From Gnetum montanum (lineage: Eukaryota > Streptophyta > Gnetopsida > Gnetales > Gnetaceae), in the NCBI GenBank assembly GCA_015680685.1, contig MNCI01017906.1:233162-297161 (forward strand): a stretch of 64,000 bases of DNA, in the 5' to 3' direction. The first letter of the stretch is position 1. Each line of letters starts with the position of its first letter. Shown here one piece after another: positions 1 through 12,470 of the stretch. Both the position numbers and the translations under genes were made by a program. The notes under the pieces were generated by a model that worked only from the letters and a program-made list of their open reading frames with translations, did not search any database and had not been told where the DNA came from.

Positions 1-1440
1 GTTGGGTTGGTATGCCGGTGTGGAAGATGGGGTAGCTTGAAACGTTCCTAGTGTCCAACTGAGGTCATGACAACTCAATGGCATGCATGGATTCTGTTGT
101 CTTGGCATAAAATTTGAATCCATGGTACTGGTCAAAATAGAAGTAGAGACAATAGGCAACTTTGGTATATGTACAAAAGGTGGTAGATCCAAAGGAAGGG
201 ATACGCTACTAGATTGCCCTTATGCAGAAGTAGTAGATGCAGTGGGTGATGCTTGGCCTTTACATTTTTTGGTGCAAATCATCTTGAAGAAGGGACATTT
301 GTTTGACTATAAAGGATTTCCACTGGATTGATCGTTGGTATGTACAATTGCTACACAAGTAGCCGCTTGTGGCTATAAAGGATGTTGTGTTGAACCATTT
401 GGAATGGGTGACAACATGTGAAGGGGAAAAACATGATAGCTTGGAAAAGATGACGAAGGATATGCAACATGCGGTGGTGAAAACATGGAAGATGGCACGT
501 AGTCATGGTGTTTTGGTGAGTGGTACATGTGCGATGAAGAAGAAGAAAATGAATGAAAACTTGTCAACAAAATAGGCTATTAAATGTAGTACTCACATGA
601 GTACAAACGGTGAGATGGCTACCAAGTGGGTGATTGCCTTCCCCTCGATTGTGGTGGTTTCCACTGTGATTGAGGTTGGCCATAAGGCTGAGGATGGTTC
701 CTACCCATGTGGTTATAGGATGGACCATAACCTTGTGGATGGAAAGGTATTCTTCTAGGCTTGTGTTGGCATAAGAACTTCGAATTTAGCGTAGAAGCCC
801 AATGCTCCTATAGATGTGACAATATCGGGCATTAGCCCTTTGGATGATAATAAAGGCAAAGGTCACATTCCTCATCCATGTTTGTAGTGGAGTTATTTTC
901 CTTGTTGTCAATAGTAGTGTGTTTGTCTCATTGGCCTTTCATCTCACTTTTTTCATGATTTGTTTCTTTATGTTGAGATTCTTCACTGAGACTGTGTTGT
1001 GCCACACTCACTTCAATAGGCTTGGCGTATGATGAAGCACTATCTTGAAGCCATGTAGACATTTTATTCAACCTTGCATGGAATTCATCAATCAGTTGTT
1101 GTATTGGCAAGGGATGTTGGGACATCTCCCTATGGAAAGTTGTCTTATCCTGGTTAGTGACCATTTCTGTTACAAACATTGATTCTTGTTGGTGGTTTTC
1201 CAAACTTTGTTGTTTACATAACTACCCTTCTTCTTTAGCAACCCATTGAATTAGCCTTAAAATCTAATCGCCTTCTAATTCATGTAATTGGCCCTTAGTA
1301 TATGTTCCAAGGGTCTCTCATGTTTGAGTTCAAAGCCCATCTATGATATGGTGAAGTTGTTCTTCCTGGGAGAAGCCATGACCGAGACATTTATGCAATA
1401 AAGCGTAATAATGGTCCAAGGCCAAATCCATCTGACAATA
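1..1440 (-). pseudogene. Ty3/gypsy gag relic
   Basis: Read on the minus strand, this is a broken gag polyprotein of the same kind as those in elements A to D. Near 1260-1440 is the gag core, with a segment resembling LDxxxxxYYALLHKxxGHG followed by ETLGTY. Near 800-870 is a zinc-knuckle-like CDLCxxxHPKG followed by CPILSHL (C-x2-C-x3-H-x4-C). A proline/serine-rich tail runs to about 250. Several stops and frame changes interrupt it. It lies downstream, in the minus sense, of the LTR ending at 2056, with the gag N-terminus and primer site missing. It is therefore either a second element sharing that LTR or a deleted copy. It is closer to B than to C/D: both have a TNDxxSSGNPL-like stretch after the proline-rich tail. 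It is non-functional. Confidence 0.7.
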
Positions 1441-1489
1441 CATTCAAATCTTTTCATATAGTGTTTTCATATAGTGTTTTATAGTGTAT

Positions 1490-1872
1490 GAAAACACATA
1501 TAGTGACAATAAAGAGTAATAATGCTAATCACTCGTGGGTTACCAGACAATACGCTTATGTGTTCACAATTGGTTGTACTCATTCCACTTAATGATGAGG
1601 AACGTAAATAACATTAATTGGAAACAACAATGAACAAAGACATTGAAATTTTAATCTAAAGAAATCACAAATGCAAAGTGGATATTGTAATGATGTAAAT
1701 GATCTCAATCTTTATTGCTGAACTTGTAATGTGCCCAAGTACATTGCAGTCGAATAAGGACACCGTGCAACCATAAACATCACATTGCAGGTATACACTG
1801 GAACTAAAATTGGAAAACTTCTAACTGACTCTATCCATCTTCTATCTCTACCTATCTCTCTATGCATCTGGC

Positions 1873-1953
<81 letters not shown>

Positions 1954-2056
1954 ACCNGAAATAATATCAAATATCTAACATTGCTTACTGACCTCGATAT
2001 CGAATCCGTGATATTGGAGCCCTGATATCACTTTTGATGTAGATGATGACTTATCA
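1490..2056 (-). repeat. Truncated 3' LTR of element A
   Basis: The right edge is fixed by the PPT-like stretch just outside it and by alignment with the other A LTR: both begin TGATAArTCA on the minus strand and then share GATATC-rich sequence. The R/U5-like part at 1620-1800 resembles the corresponding part of the B LTR (an AATAAAGATyGAGAT motif). The left edge is not clean and is an estimate. The poly-C tract and the N at 1957 replace part of the internal sequence. Confidence 0.6.
1874..1953. repeat. Poly-C homopolymer, likely artefact
   Basis: There are eighty consecutive C bases inside an otherwise AT-rich LTR, followed by ACC and an N at 1957. No such tract is present at the same place in the partner LTR at 32600-33450. 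A sequencing or gap-joining artefact is the simplest explanation. Confidence 0.8.
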
Positions 2057-2075
2057 GGTAGCCATCTCCCCCATG
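2057..2075 (-). other. Polypurine tract of element A
   Basis: On the minus strand this reads CATGGGGGAGATGG followed by CTACC, directly before the LTR start TGATAAGTCA. The same CATGGGGG core precedes the 3' LTRs of C and D, which supports a role as plus-strand primer site. Confidence 0.65.
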
Positions 2076-4768
2076 ACTAAGTTGAAAGGAGATCTAAAAT
2101 ATGAAGAATGGTTGTCCATTCAATGAGACATGTGTTGTATTAGCTGGCTTATGCTCATGGAAAGGTTTGATTTATTGGATGTTAACCAACTATTTCTTAT
2201 TTGGGCTCTCAGGTTTGTAGATCATCATGGCCCTAGAAGGAAAAGTTTCATAAATGATGTAACATTCTTCCCACAACATTTGGAACTTAGTTCATTGAGT
2301 TATGTATGTATCTCCCAATTGAAATTTGACTTTTCTAATTTTAAGGTCATGGCACTTTTTGTTGTAGGCCTTGTGCAACTCGTTAGATGATAGGGCCACC
2401 AATTGGTTTTTGTCTAGCAAGTTGAGATTCATTAGTCTTTCTTTTTGTTCTAGATTCAAGTCAAGATCGAGGTCATAGGCTATTGAAAGTGTATGGAGCT
2501 CGAATTAAATAAGAAGTGTTGGTAATTTCCTATATACAAGCTCATAGGGAGAATAGCCTATAGGAAGTTTCCATATTAAATAGTAGGCCCAAAAGGCATC
2601 ATTGAGTTTTGTACTCCAATATTTCCTATATTTGCTAATAGTTCTTGTTAGAATCCTTGTGATTTCCCTATTGGTAACCTCAACTTGACCATTGGACTAA
2701 CTGTGGTATGGTGTTATGAGTTTATGTTCAAACCCCAAGCGTTGCATAAGCTTCTAAAAAGTAGTGCCTGTAAAGTGAGTTCCATTATTAGAAATTAATG
2801 CGCATGGCACACCAAACCTATTTACAACATTTTTTTGTACACACCAAGTAGTAGTAGCAGAAGATGTACAATCGATGATGGTTGTTGCTTCTGCCCATTT
2901 CGTACAATAGTCAACCACAACTATGATATATGCCTTTCCATTTGACATGGGCGTGATGAGACCCATGAAGTTAATGCCCCAGATGTTGAAGGGTTCTAAT
3001 GGTTGAATCAATTATTAAGGTCCTTCCATTTGAGCAATCATTCCACCATCTCGTTGACATCATTAATAAGAGTGGATGTAATGGTGAGCATCCTTGAAGT
3101 TTGTTAGCCAATAGTACCCTGCAGTTAGGATTTTAATGGCCGTGTGTCTCCCAGCATAGTGTCCTCCACAAGGACCTTCATGAGTATTATAGAGAACATG
3201 TAGTTGATTAGCATTAGGAATGTACCAACGAACTAGGCCATCAGTGCACACCTTGTAGAGGTGTCCATTGGTCTCCATGAAGTATTTTACTTGGTGAAGA
3301 AACTATTATTTCTTCTAGTGGTCCAACCCTTGTGGCATCTCTTGAGTGAGAAGATAGGTGAAAATGCCATCATACCATTTGGGCTCATTGGACGATTATT
3401 CAATTATAGCCCTAGTAAAGAGGAGTTCATCAAGAAACATATCAAATAGTGAACTTTCTTTCTCCTTTTCACATCACAACTAAGAGAAGTGATCAACAAC
3501 CACATTCTTAATGCCCTTTCAATCTACCATCGTAAGATCGAATGCCTACAAGATCACTAGCCACTGTATGACATGGGGGCTCACCATTGGGTTTTTCATC
3601 AGGAAGAAAATGGCACTATGATCCATGTACACAAAAACCTTATATCCAAGCACAAAATGCCTGAACTTCTCTATAGTAAACACCACTACCATCAATTCTT
3701 TTTCTATAGTGATGTAGTTTAGTTGTGCACCCACAATGCTTCAGTTAACACTATGGATGTAGTATGAACATTTCTTGTCATCCATCTACATAAGCACAAC
3801 TCCCAAGGAATAATTTGATGCATTCGTCATGATGTGGAAGGGTTTGAACCAATCAGGTACTTGTAGAATTGGATTTTTCACAGGTTTTTCTTTCAGTTGC
3901 TAGAATGCTCTTTCATATTTTGTGGTCTAGACAAATGAAGCATCTTTCTTTGTCAACTCCACCAATGATTTTGTGATCTTAGAAAAAAAAATTTATGAAT
4001 CACCAGTAGTAGCTAGTATGTCCAAGGAATGATCGAACATCTTTGATAGTTTCTAGTTGGCGAGTTATTCCTTGGAGGACCCTAATTTTTTTGAGGTTAA
4101 ACTAAATTCTTGCTTGTGATATTCTATGCCCCAATACAATGCCTTCTTGGACCATTAGATGACTCTTTTGCTAGTTGAGCCTAAGGTTTGGCTCAACACA
4201 TCATTTTAGTACTTACTTAAGGCAGTCTAGGGCTTGCTCAAATGTAGCTCCATAAGTGGAGAAGTCATCCATAAAGACTTCCACACCACTACCAATTTAC
4301 TATTGAAAAATGCTCAGAACTAGGCATTGGAATGTAGTAGGAGCATTCCATAGACCAAATGACATCTTGTGATATGCAAAAGTTCCCTAGGGACTCGTGA
4401 ATGTTGTTTTAGCCTAGTCCTCTAATGCAATTTGAATTTGATTATAGCCACTATAACCATCTAGAAAACTATAGTAGCAATGCCCAAATATTGTGTCCAA
4501 CACTTGATCAAGAAATGGAAATGGAAAATGGTCCTTGAATGTTGTCATGTTCAATAACCAAAAATCGATGTAGACCTACCACTTGTCACCTTTCTTTGGC
4601 ACAATCACAAATGGACTAACCCACTCACTATCCGCAATGGGATAAATGAACCTTACCTTAAGGAGTACTTTGATTTCTTCTTTGACGATCTACTTCAGTT
4701 TAGGGTTCAATTGTCTCTATGGCTATCTCTTTGGCTTTATGGCTAGATCAATGTAGATGTGATGCTAG
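2076..4768 (-). pseudogene. Element A pol: RT C-part, RNase H, integrase
   Basis: On the minus strand the domains run leftward. RT is at about 4768-3900, recognised by the counterparts of YPIADSEWVSP and TFKDHFPFPF. RNase H is at about 3780-3540 (TIEKELMVVVFTIEKF, YMDHSAIFFLM). The integrase zinc-binding part is at about 3280-3060 (THEGPCGGHYAG). The integrase core is at about 3010-2755 (WGINFMG, ISNNGTHF). There are many stops and frameshifts. In the integrase core, both aspartates expected in GIDFMG and SDNGTHF read as asparagine. The piece upstream of RT is at 13353-13504, beyond the B insertion. Lineage: Athila-like Ty3/gypsy by motif similarity. Confidence 0.8.
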
Positions 4769-4773
4769 CATAT
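4769..4773. other. Left target duplication of element B
   Basis: The sequence CATAT is found here and again at 13348-13352, flanking two 877-bp LTRs exactly. Confidence 0.85.
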
Positions 4774-5650
4774 TAATCAATCGTGATTCATTGGGCTCTG
4801 ATAACAGACCCCTAATATTAGATCCACGATATCGGGTATGCGATATCGCGACCTAAATAATGATATCAGATACATGATATCGTGACTCCTATGCAGGCCT
4901 ATAAATACACCTTTAGGTGCATGAAGGAGTTAATAGATTTTTAGTTAGTTTTTAGTTTTCATTTTAGTCCTTCTCAACCTTTTCTCCCAGTGCATGCCCA
5001 CAATGTGATGATTGTAATTGTAAGGCACTTTTATTCGAGCGTGATGTACTTGGACACACACATGAGCAAAAATAAAGATCGAGATTACTTCATCATTGCA
5101 ACATGCACTTAGTTTAATTATTTAATTGTTATCATTATTTATTACTTTTGTAGTTAATATCTCTTTACCCTAAACTCCTTAAATGTAGAATGAGTACGAC
5201 TTAATCACGAGCATTTAAGTGTGACTACTTGGTAGCCCAGTAGCGTACCTAGGCCATGCGCTTGGTAATCCCAGTAGTAGTCATGCACGAGGTCCAAGAT
5301 GTGTACGGATGATTAAGAAATGGATGCTCATCATAGTTAGGCTATCTTAGATTCTCTTTCCCTATCTCCTATTCGTTAGACTCTCTCTCACCCTTCCCCT
5401 CCTAGCTTAATTAAAGTTATTTTCCATTGCCTCCAAGAGTAGCATTAGTTTAGGAACACATCATACACCTCACCCTGGACTAAACCATACATGAGAAAGC
5501 AAATACTAGTCTAGGTGGGAAGACAACAAACTGCGATCAACAAGTAACTATCTAGATACCACAACTAGCTTGTCTACGGAGTTCGACCAGATCGTGCATG
5601 AAACGCTCATATTCATATGGTTGAGTGTAGGGGTACCTCGTCGCTCATCA
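4774..5650 (+). repeat. 5' LTR of element B
   Basis: It starts TAATCAATCGTGATTCATTGGG and ends CTCATCA. A cluster of GATATC motifs lies just upstream of a TATA-like CCTATAAATA near 4909-4918. An AATAAAGATCGAGATT stretch near 5071 is a plausible polyadenylation region. The terminal TG has mutated to TA at the left edge. Confidence 0.85.
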
Positions 5651-5651
5651 T

Positions 5652-5669
5652 TGGCGCCATTGCCGAGGA
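5652..5669 (+). other. Primer binding site of B (tRNA-Asp type)
   Basis: The sequence TGGCGCCATTGCCGAGGA lies one base after the LTR. It differs at two places from TGGCGCCGTTGCCGGGGA, the site complementary to the tRNA-Asp 3' end used by plant Athila-type elements. Confidence 0.75.
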
Positions 5670-5781
5670 CAATGCTAGTTATTTAGATTAGTTGTATCAT
5701 ATAAGATCATTGTAATAAAGTATTAATGATACATCTTTTAGAAAGAAGTAATTACAACAGGTCATGCACAAATTTACAACC

Positions 5782-7700
5782 ATGTCTCTCTCATAAGACT
5801 ATGATAACACAACAACCATTGAGGCAATTCATTGGAGAACCAACGAATTATATGATGAAGATAGAGTTTTGAGTACTCAACCTTATGCAGGAGTCCCCTA
5901 TGTTCATGAACACCCCAACGATACTCAAAGACTCTCATCATCCAACTCTAACACCTCTAGTGAGGATGAGACATCCCATAGAACGAGAAGGCCCAAAAGG
6001 CCTAGGACCTTCTTAATAACTAACAAGAACTTATTTGGGGATGATTGGAAGACTTACAAAAGTCATAATGAGTTTTACAGTTCCTTCTCTTCCTCTACTC
6101 CTTCAACGTCAGATCATGACATGGATGACTATCTTTCAAGGGATCGGCGTAGAACTAAAAATCGAGCTCACAAAGAAAATCGAGAATGCCAACATGAACA
6201 AGAACAACATCATCTCAACTTGTAAATTCACAACCTACTTAGTGATGATGAATCCCTGCTAGCCACTAAGAGTTTAATGTATATACAAGAGGTTGTTCAA
6301 ATATCCTACAGGCATTGCAAACAAATCCATCTACCTAGGCTTGACTTAAATAACTTTCCAAAATTTTAGGAGGCTATGATTTAGATCTGCAACATCATTT
6401 ACAAGCCTTCCATGATGCTTGTGTATGGGAAAATATTGATAATGGATGGTAAAAACTTAAGCTCTTTCCTCTGACACTCATTGGCCAAGAAAAAGTGTGG
6501 TGTAGATCCTTAAAATCAAAATCAATCCGTAGTTGGCCAACAATGGTAGAACTCTTTACTGAACAATATCAAACCTATGCTAGAGTGTCGGCCTTGAGGA
6601 GACAAATCCAAGAATGGAAATAAGGACAACATGAGACCTTGGACATGGCTAGAGAAAGATACTATTCTTTGTTAAACAAATGCCCAGGCCATGGATTCTC
6701 TGAGGAAAGGCTAATGTATCACATCATGAATGGGATCTGTAATGAAACAAGGGAAACCCTAGGGATGTATGCCTAAGGTCAACTATACGAGCTATGAACC
6801 CATCAATTCCAAGAGCTTATTAAGCAGGTAGCAAAATAAGAAGAAGAAATGGCTAGATGGAAGAATGTTGAAAAATCTCAATGAGATCAAAATCTCAATT
6901 TAATGAAGGTCCATAGCCCAAAAGAGGATCAATCAACTCACCTCAAGAAGGTGGAATCATCTTTTCCAGTACTACAATCACTAGATGAAATTGAGGCAAA
7001 GATTAATAAGATGATGGAATGGGTACATGAAAAATGTGAAGAATATGCCAACATTATTGGAGGTAGAGCCATGATGTACCAAGAAATAGGATAAAACACC
7101 TTTAGATAATCGAAAAGAACGATAGAAGAGAATATGAAATTAACTGCCAATCATATGTATCAATGTAACGTTTTCCTATACGATCACCCCAAGGGCCAAT
7201 GCCCAATCTTGTCACATTTACATGAGCATTGGGGAAGAATGTTACATCTAGAGTTCGTATAGAAATACTGTGTTTAATCACAGTGGCAACAACCCCAGTC
7301 ATGGGGAAGGCCACCCCTAAACTGGTTACACCCTTTATACCATCTAATCTTAAGTGCTTATCAAGTCCAACCTGTTTCTCTAACCAGGTCAACATCCTCT
7401 ATCTCACCATATTATTATTATTCTCCTCAATACTATCAACCCATATCCTGACCAAAAGGACCACCACCTTGGGTGCCTTAAACTTCTCCTTAATTTTAAT
7501 ATTCTCATCCTTCACCTCCTTCCACACCGCCACTACTTGTACCAGAAGGGTTTGCACAACAGCATCAACCCATGAATGATACTTGTGCTTCTACTGTCAA
7601 CAGCAGTGGAAACCCTTTACAACATTGAAGGCATCCCTTCTTTAGACATGACTGTAAGAAGGGATAGTAGAGTTCCAAGACCACTGTACCCTCCAAGCCA
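5782..7700 (+). pseudogene. Element B gag
   Basis: The probable start is ATG 5782 (MSLS then a stop at codon 5), in the same frame as the open stretch 5869-6225. The capsid-like core at about 6380-6850 has the GxxxVWxRSL, WPTMVELFTEQYQTY, YYSLLNKCPGHGF and ETLGMY motifs that line up with gag of A, C and D. A zinc-knuckle-like segment at about 7155-7235 reads CNVFLYDHPKGQCPILSHL; the second cysteine of the knuckle is changed compared with D (CEICQYDHP). A proline-rich tail follows. Several stops are single C-to-T changes from Gln codons, such as WK-stop-GQHE. It is not translatable as it stands. Confidence 0.7.
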
Positions 7701-9488
7701 GCACAAGCCCAACACTGTGGTGCATCTTCCTCCACAACGCCTATTGTTGCTTTTTCTAGGCCACAAATCAAAACTCCAACAACTATGGGGCCCAATGAAT
7801 ATCACCATGTAGGGAGACATACCAATCCTTACATACCATATTATGTTCAAGGGTTCCATTGTGGCTCAACCCTGTATCGATCAACCACATCTTATAACTT
7901 TGCCCCACTATGTCAACATTAATCAAGTGTGTGAACCCCACTCTGGGTACATTCTGACCTCCACATCAAAAGACATTCAATGGTTTGGATATGATTGAAT
8001 CCAAATACATCCAACATGCAAGGTTCCCAACTTTTCATTTATTAATCCTAGCTATGCTCAACCATTTAGTTATCGGGGTATCCTCCATTCTAACAAGCAA
8101 GATCAATAAATATTTTTTTCTTTTATTTAATTGTACAATTTTTTGTTTTCCAGTTTTTCATTTTTCAAATTTTTGTTTTATCTTTTTATTGGTTGTTTCA
8201 TCTTTTTATTTATTTTTTTATCTTTTTATTTTTTATGATTAATCTCATCTACGAATAAAACACTCATGTGAGTCATTGGTTGAGGTGTTGTTTTATGCTA
8301 TCAAGTCTCAGGTGACTAATTAGTTGGACAACGAGCTCACAACATTCACCCACCCATTCTATGAATAAGAGGTTCTACCCTAGGTACAATGATATTCCTA
8401 ATCATAGAAACTTAAAGTAATTTTGTGTTCATTATACCCAGAATGAAGAAGGATGGACCAAGAGGGAATGGTTGGGATGTGACATCAAGGGGACTTGTGG
8501 ATTCTCTTTGGTGGCATCTGTGGAAGTTACCATGTAACCTAGTTGTACTAAGATCCTTGTAGATCTAACAAAAAATGGGAGTAAGATTCATAAAGGCACT
8601 CAATCAAGAAAATCCAATTTTGTTTTAGGGGGTCCCACTGGAAAGACATGCACCCATGCCTGAAGGTTAGCGACTTCTTTGGATTAAGCATTCAATCAAA
8701 AGAGAGAGAGAGAAAGAAAAGAGAAGAAAAAGAAGAGAAAAAGAAAAAAAATGAGTGCCACAAAGCAAAATCACTCCTCCCTTGAACAAAACACCAAGTG
8801 ATCATATGCCTTGTTGTCATTGTGCTCTTATGATTGTCAATCATGAGAAGAAGCAATGCGGTGTCATTGATCGGAGGAATGGACTTGGTCTTGATTTTGG
8901 AGTAACGATCTAATGACACACTAATCATGCCTTACACGAAGGATTCATTGTGCCCTAGGCCAGTTACCTCATATCCCATTCTTTGCAATCCCTTCTACAA
9001 TTCATCCCATCTCAACTGTTCACGCGAGGGGGGTTTTCCAAATTTTCTTTCATGATTTGTAACTTGTGCACCTCTTGTTCAAACAACCATAACTCACTCG
9101 CTCGTGCTCCGATTTTCATTCTATTTGAACCTACCTAAAGCCAGAGTGTTTAGCTTAGTTGTGGGGGAGGGGTACACTCTGAATTGCGCATAAATTTTTC
9201 ATCGCCCAAAGGATACTATCAAGGGTAATTAATTATAAAAAATGATAAACATGTGCAAAAAAAATTTCATCTCCTCACTTATATCGGGAAATTAAATTGT
9301 AAAGCCACCTAATCAAAGGGGGCCAAATATTAAAAATTTTTGATCACATTTTCATAGAGAAAATCCTAACTTTAAATTACATGGAATAAGAAACAAATTC
9401 ATTAAGGTAAGAAGTAAGGTATAACTTAACTTTGGTAAGCAACCTTACTAATGACTGGCCCCGTGTGATTATAGATGATCCCAAAGCA
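7700..9488 (+). other. Element B region between gag and ORF2
   Basis: There is no pol domain here. The stretch 8100-8240 is T-rich, as is the post-pol region of C (17700-17830) and D (28740-28860). At 8443 a short frame (MKKDGPRGNGW, then DVTSRGLVDSL) matches the first accessory frame of C and D. Otherwise I see nothing I can name; 8700-8750 is purine-rich (GA)n-like. Confidence 0.5.
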
Positions 9489-12276
9489 TGGACAACAAGA
9501 AGGACCCTTTCAAGGTGTGTCTAAGTGACCCAGGAGAGGTAGAGATCAAGTTTCTGCCAAACAATGTGTAGAGTAGGAGGCGTAATCATTCAGTATCCAT
9601 CAAGAGACTCCTGCTATTGTACAATCAATACAAGTAGAAGGAGGAGCTGTTGCAACACCTAAATAGGGAAAACACCTCACATTATCCCTAGAATGTATTC
9701 AGGTCATCCATGAAAGGTCCACATTGGCTATAGTGGTCGTGGAATTGAACTTCGGGCCTTTCACGAAATTCGCTCTTGAGGTTGTTAGGGACCAACTCAA
9801 AGGGTCCCCATTATGGCCTATCCTCTTCAAAAGTGGTGCCTGGTACTTAGGAGAAACATACCAATTTTGACACAATAAGGAAAAAGGCACCACAGTTGAC
9901 ATTGGTGGTGTATCTATATATTTTTCCACCAAGGCCATTTCGGAAGTGTTAAACCTTTCAAATATAGGGCCAAAAGTTGCTCACCTACCGACTCGCTCTA
10001 ATGCTGATGCATGAAAAATCTAGTTGAAGAGGGTGTATGAAAAAGAAGATAAGACATATGGAGAGTTGACACTGGGAGAAAGGATATATTTCAAGATTGG
10101 TACTTATCACATCTTCCCCACAAGACGATTAAATAGAATTTCATTATATGCAACAAGAGGAAGTGCGATATTGATGGGAAAGATTAATGCTAACCTTCCT
10201 TATCTATATCTAATGGAGATCTTGAGGTGATTTGAGGAATGTAACATAGAGAAGTTCATATTTCCCTTCCCTTGTCTCATCAAGAAGCTGTGCAAGCATG
10301 CTAGAATTCTGGGGTACACCAATGATGTCCCTAGAGGAGCCCAAAATTCTTCGTTCGCTAAATTGCTGAAGCCACCAACTCCAAGAAAAACTGCTGGTGA
10401 GACACTGGAGCTAGAGTAAGAACAAATGGTGGGGGCCACTGCAACTCAAATTGCAGGTCCTAGTCAACTCCCAAGCTCAAGGCCCAATCAACAACAAGAA
10501 GTAGGGCCCAACATAAGTTAGCAAGACCAACTGCCACCATCGTCGTAGGATTATCGACCATCAATGAGCCATCTCAAGGCCATCGTTGAGATGGTCAGTT
10601 GGGGAAGTCGTGATGATGCTAATCTCTTCCACATAATTGATGACACCGTACAGGCCATAGTTTATATTGATCGTGCATGGGGCAAGGTATCCATCCAAAT
10701 AGGAGGAGGGAAGACCCATTGGTCACAACAGATTTTAGGAAATGCTACATCTTTTCAGGTGCAATTGGAAATAGGTGAAGGAGCCATAGTAGTGGTCATG
10801 CAACACCAGGATGTAGCGAGAGCCATAGAAGTGGTCACGGACCACATCAAAGAAACTTTCAACTTCCCTGTTGTGCCATCGCTAGATTTCACAGGAGCAC
10901 GAGACACTTTAACTCTGGTCAATCCCTCAATGACTCCTACAAAGCATGAGGATGTCCTTGATCGATTGTTGCAAATAGGAAAAGTAATGATGTCCTTGTT
11001 TAACATCCCACAAGATGTCACAGCAACACAATCAGACCTCATCTCCACCAAAGGAAAGCTGGTCATGGTAGAGATTAGGGCTAAGCATGTGAAAGTGGAG
11101 TTGGCAAGACTCCAGAAGAGGCTTGTGACCCTGCAAGCTGCATAGTGGGACCCATCTCAATTCATTCCCACAGACTAGTTGGACACTTTCAGGATGAAGC
11201 AACTTAATAAACTATTGATGGACAATAAAAGAGTGGTGGAGGAGAAAGAGAAGGCTAACTGGGATACCTCCAAGGCACAAACACAAACCTACCTGCATTC
11301 CAAGGCACTTAGAGCCTTACAAGAAGAGAATAAATAGCTTATTTTTGACAATCTTTAGTTGACCATTATGGAGAAACATAAGAATGTTCTCGAAGAAAAC
11401 TTTCAGCAATTACAAGAACAGTAGGTTAGGATCAACCAAGACATGAACCGTTTGGCTAGAGAGAATTGAACCCTCTCAATGAAGGAGGTACACACAATCC
11501 ATCAGAAGATGTTCATTGAAATAAGCACATGGCAAAACAAGGCCAAGTGTCATGAAAAGTTAAAGGATAACTTCAAAGACTAGGTGGGAATGTACAAGCA
11601 AGTCATCGAAAAGGAGCTCTATATGGCCAAGGCCCACATCAACACTTTCAGTGCTCAACACACTAATTGGCAGGCCATATTAAATACATATGCATTTGCC
11701 CACCAAGCGGAACTTAAAAGTTGAGACCTGTATATTCAAGACCTCACAAAGTACATGGAATTGACAAGCCTGTGGTATGCTAATTTAGCCATGTTGATAG
11801 TAGGACTCCCAAGCACAGAGCTTAAGAAGAAGGTAGCTACCACCTACTTCAAATATGAAGTAGAATTTGTAGAGCACAAGAAAACATTACAAAGGCTAGA
11901 GGGCGCAAATTTTGAACTAAAGGTGGTTAAAGCTAGCTACCAAAAATAAAAAGATGTCATAGCAGACTTGGCTCGATGGCTTACAGATTTCCAGGAGTAC
12001 AAAGACAAAGCTAGAGCCTACGAAGAGGAACAACGGTTGTTTGCAGCCTAGTCCATCAAAGCAAATAAGATGTTCCTACAACTATCGTGCCCATGGAAGG
12101 TGTCAACTCTGTCAAACATTGGAGCATCAACATGGACGACATAGGATCCTTAAACGCAAGAGGAAAAGCTCCATGCACTACTTCAGAGTTACCAAATTCC
12201 AAAACCTGGAGCACAAAACAAGGAGAAGTGATCCATGGAGGAGCCACCACCACCTAGAACCACATGAGCCCAAATA
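9489..12276 (+). pseudogene. Element B ORF2: long unrecognised protein, coiled-coil C-half
   Basis: A reading frame of about 900 codons lies between the missing pol and the 3' LTR, sense to gag. It begins at about ATG 9489 in one frame and continues from about 9690 in a second frame, which is held to 12276. The first part (to about 10400) is globular, with motifs such as GSPLWPILFKSG and TYGELTLGERIYFKIGTYH. A Pro/Gln/Ser-rich linker is at about 10440-10560. The part 11060-12050 is rich in Glu, Lys, Gln and Leu with heptad-like spacing, suggesting a coiled coil. I do not recognise the family. In the second frame the stops at 11143-12255 are TAG, TGA or TAA, each one C-to-T step from CAG, CGA or CAA, so the frame was coding until recently. 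The position equals that of env-like or extra ORFs in Athila/Tat elements, but I see no membrane segment. Confidence 0.6.
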
Positions 12277-12470
12277 AAGTTTACAATTTTGCAATTTTGT
12301 CATTTTATAATTTTGCGTTGTGTCCCAATTTTGTTCTATTAAGTCTTCCAATGCAGCATGAATAAATTCCTAGTCAGTTAGTAATCCCATACCTATCCAC
12401 TGTGTAATCAATGGGGCTTATTCTCATTTTGTATGACTCGAGGACAAGTTTTCATTTATTTGTGGGGGTA

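Noticed and set aside
5869-6225. 118-codon Ser-rich plus-strand frame as a stand-alone gene
   Set aside because: It is the N-terminal part of element B gag, in the same position and frame logic as C and D gag starts.
10755-11066. Minus-strand 103-codon frame
   Set aside because: It is the shadow of the B ORF2 plus-strand frame, which is longer and has the C-to-T stop pattern.
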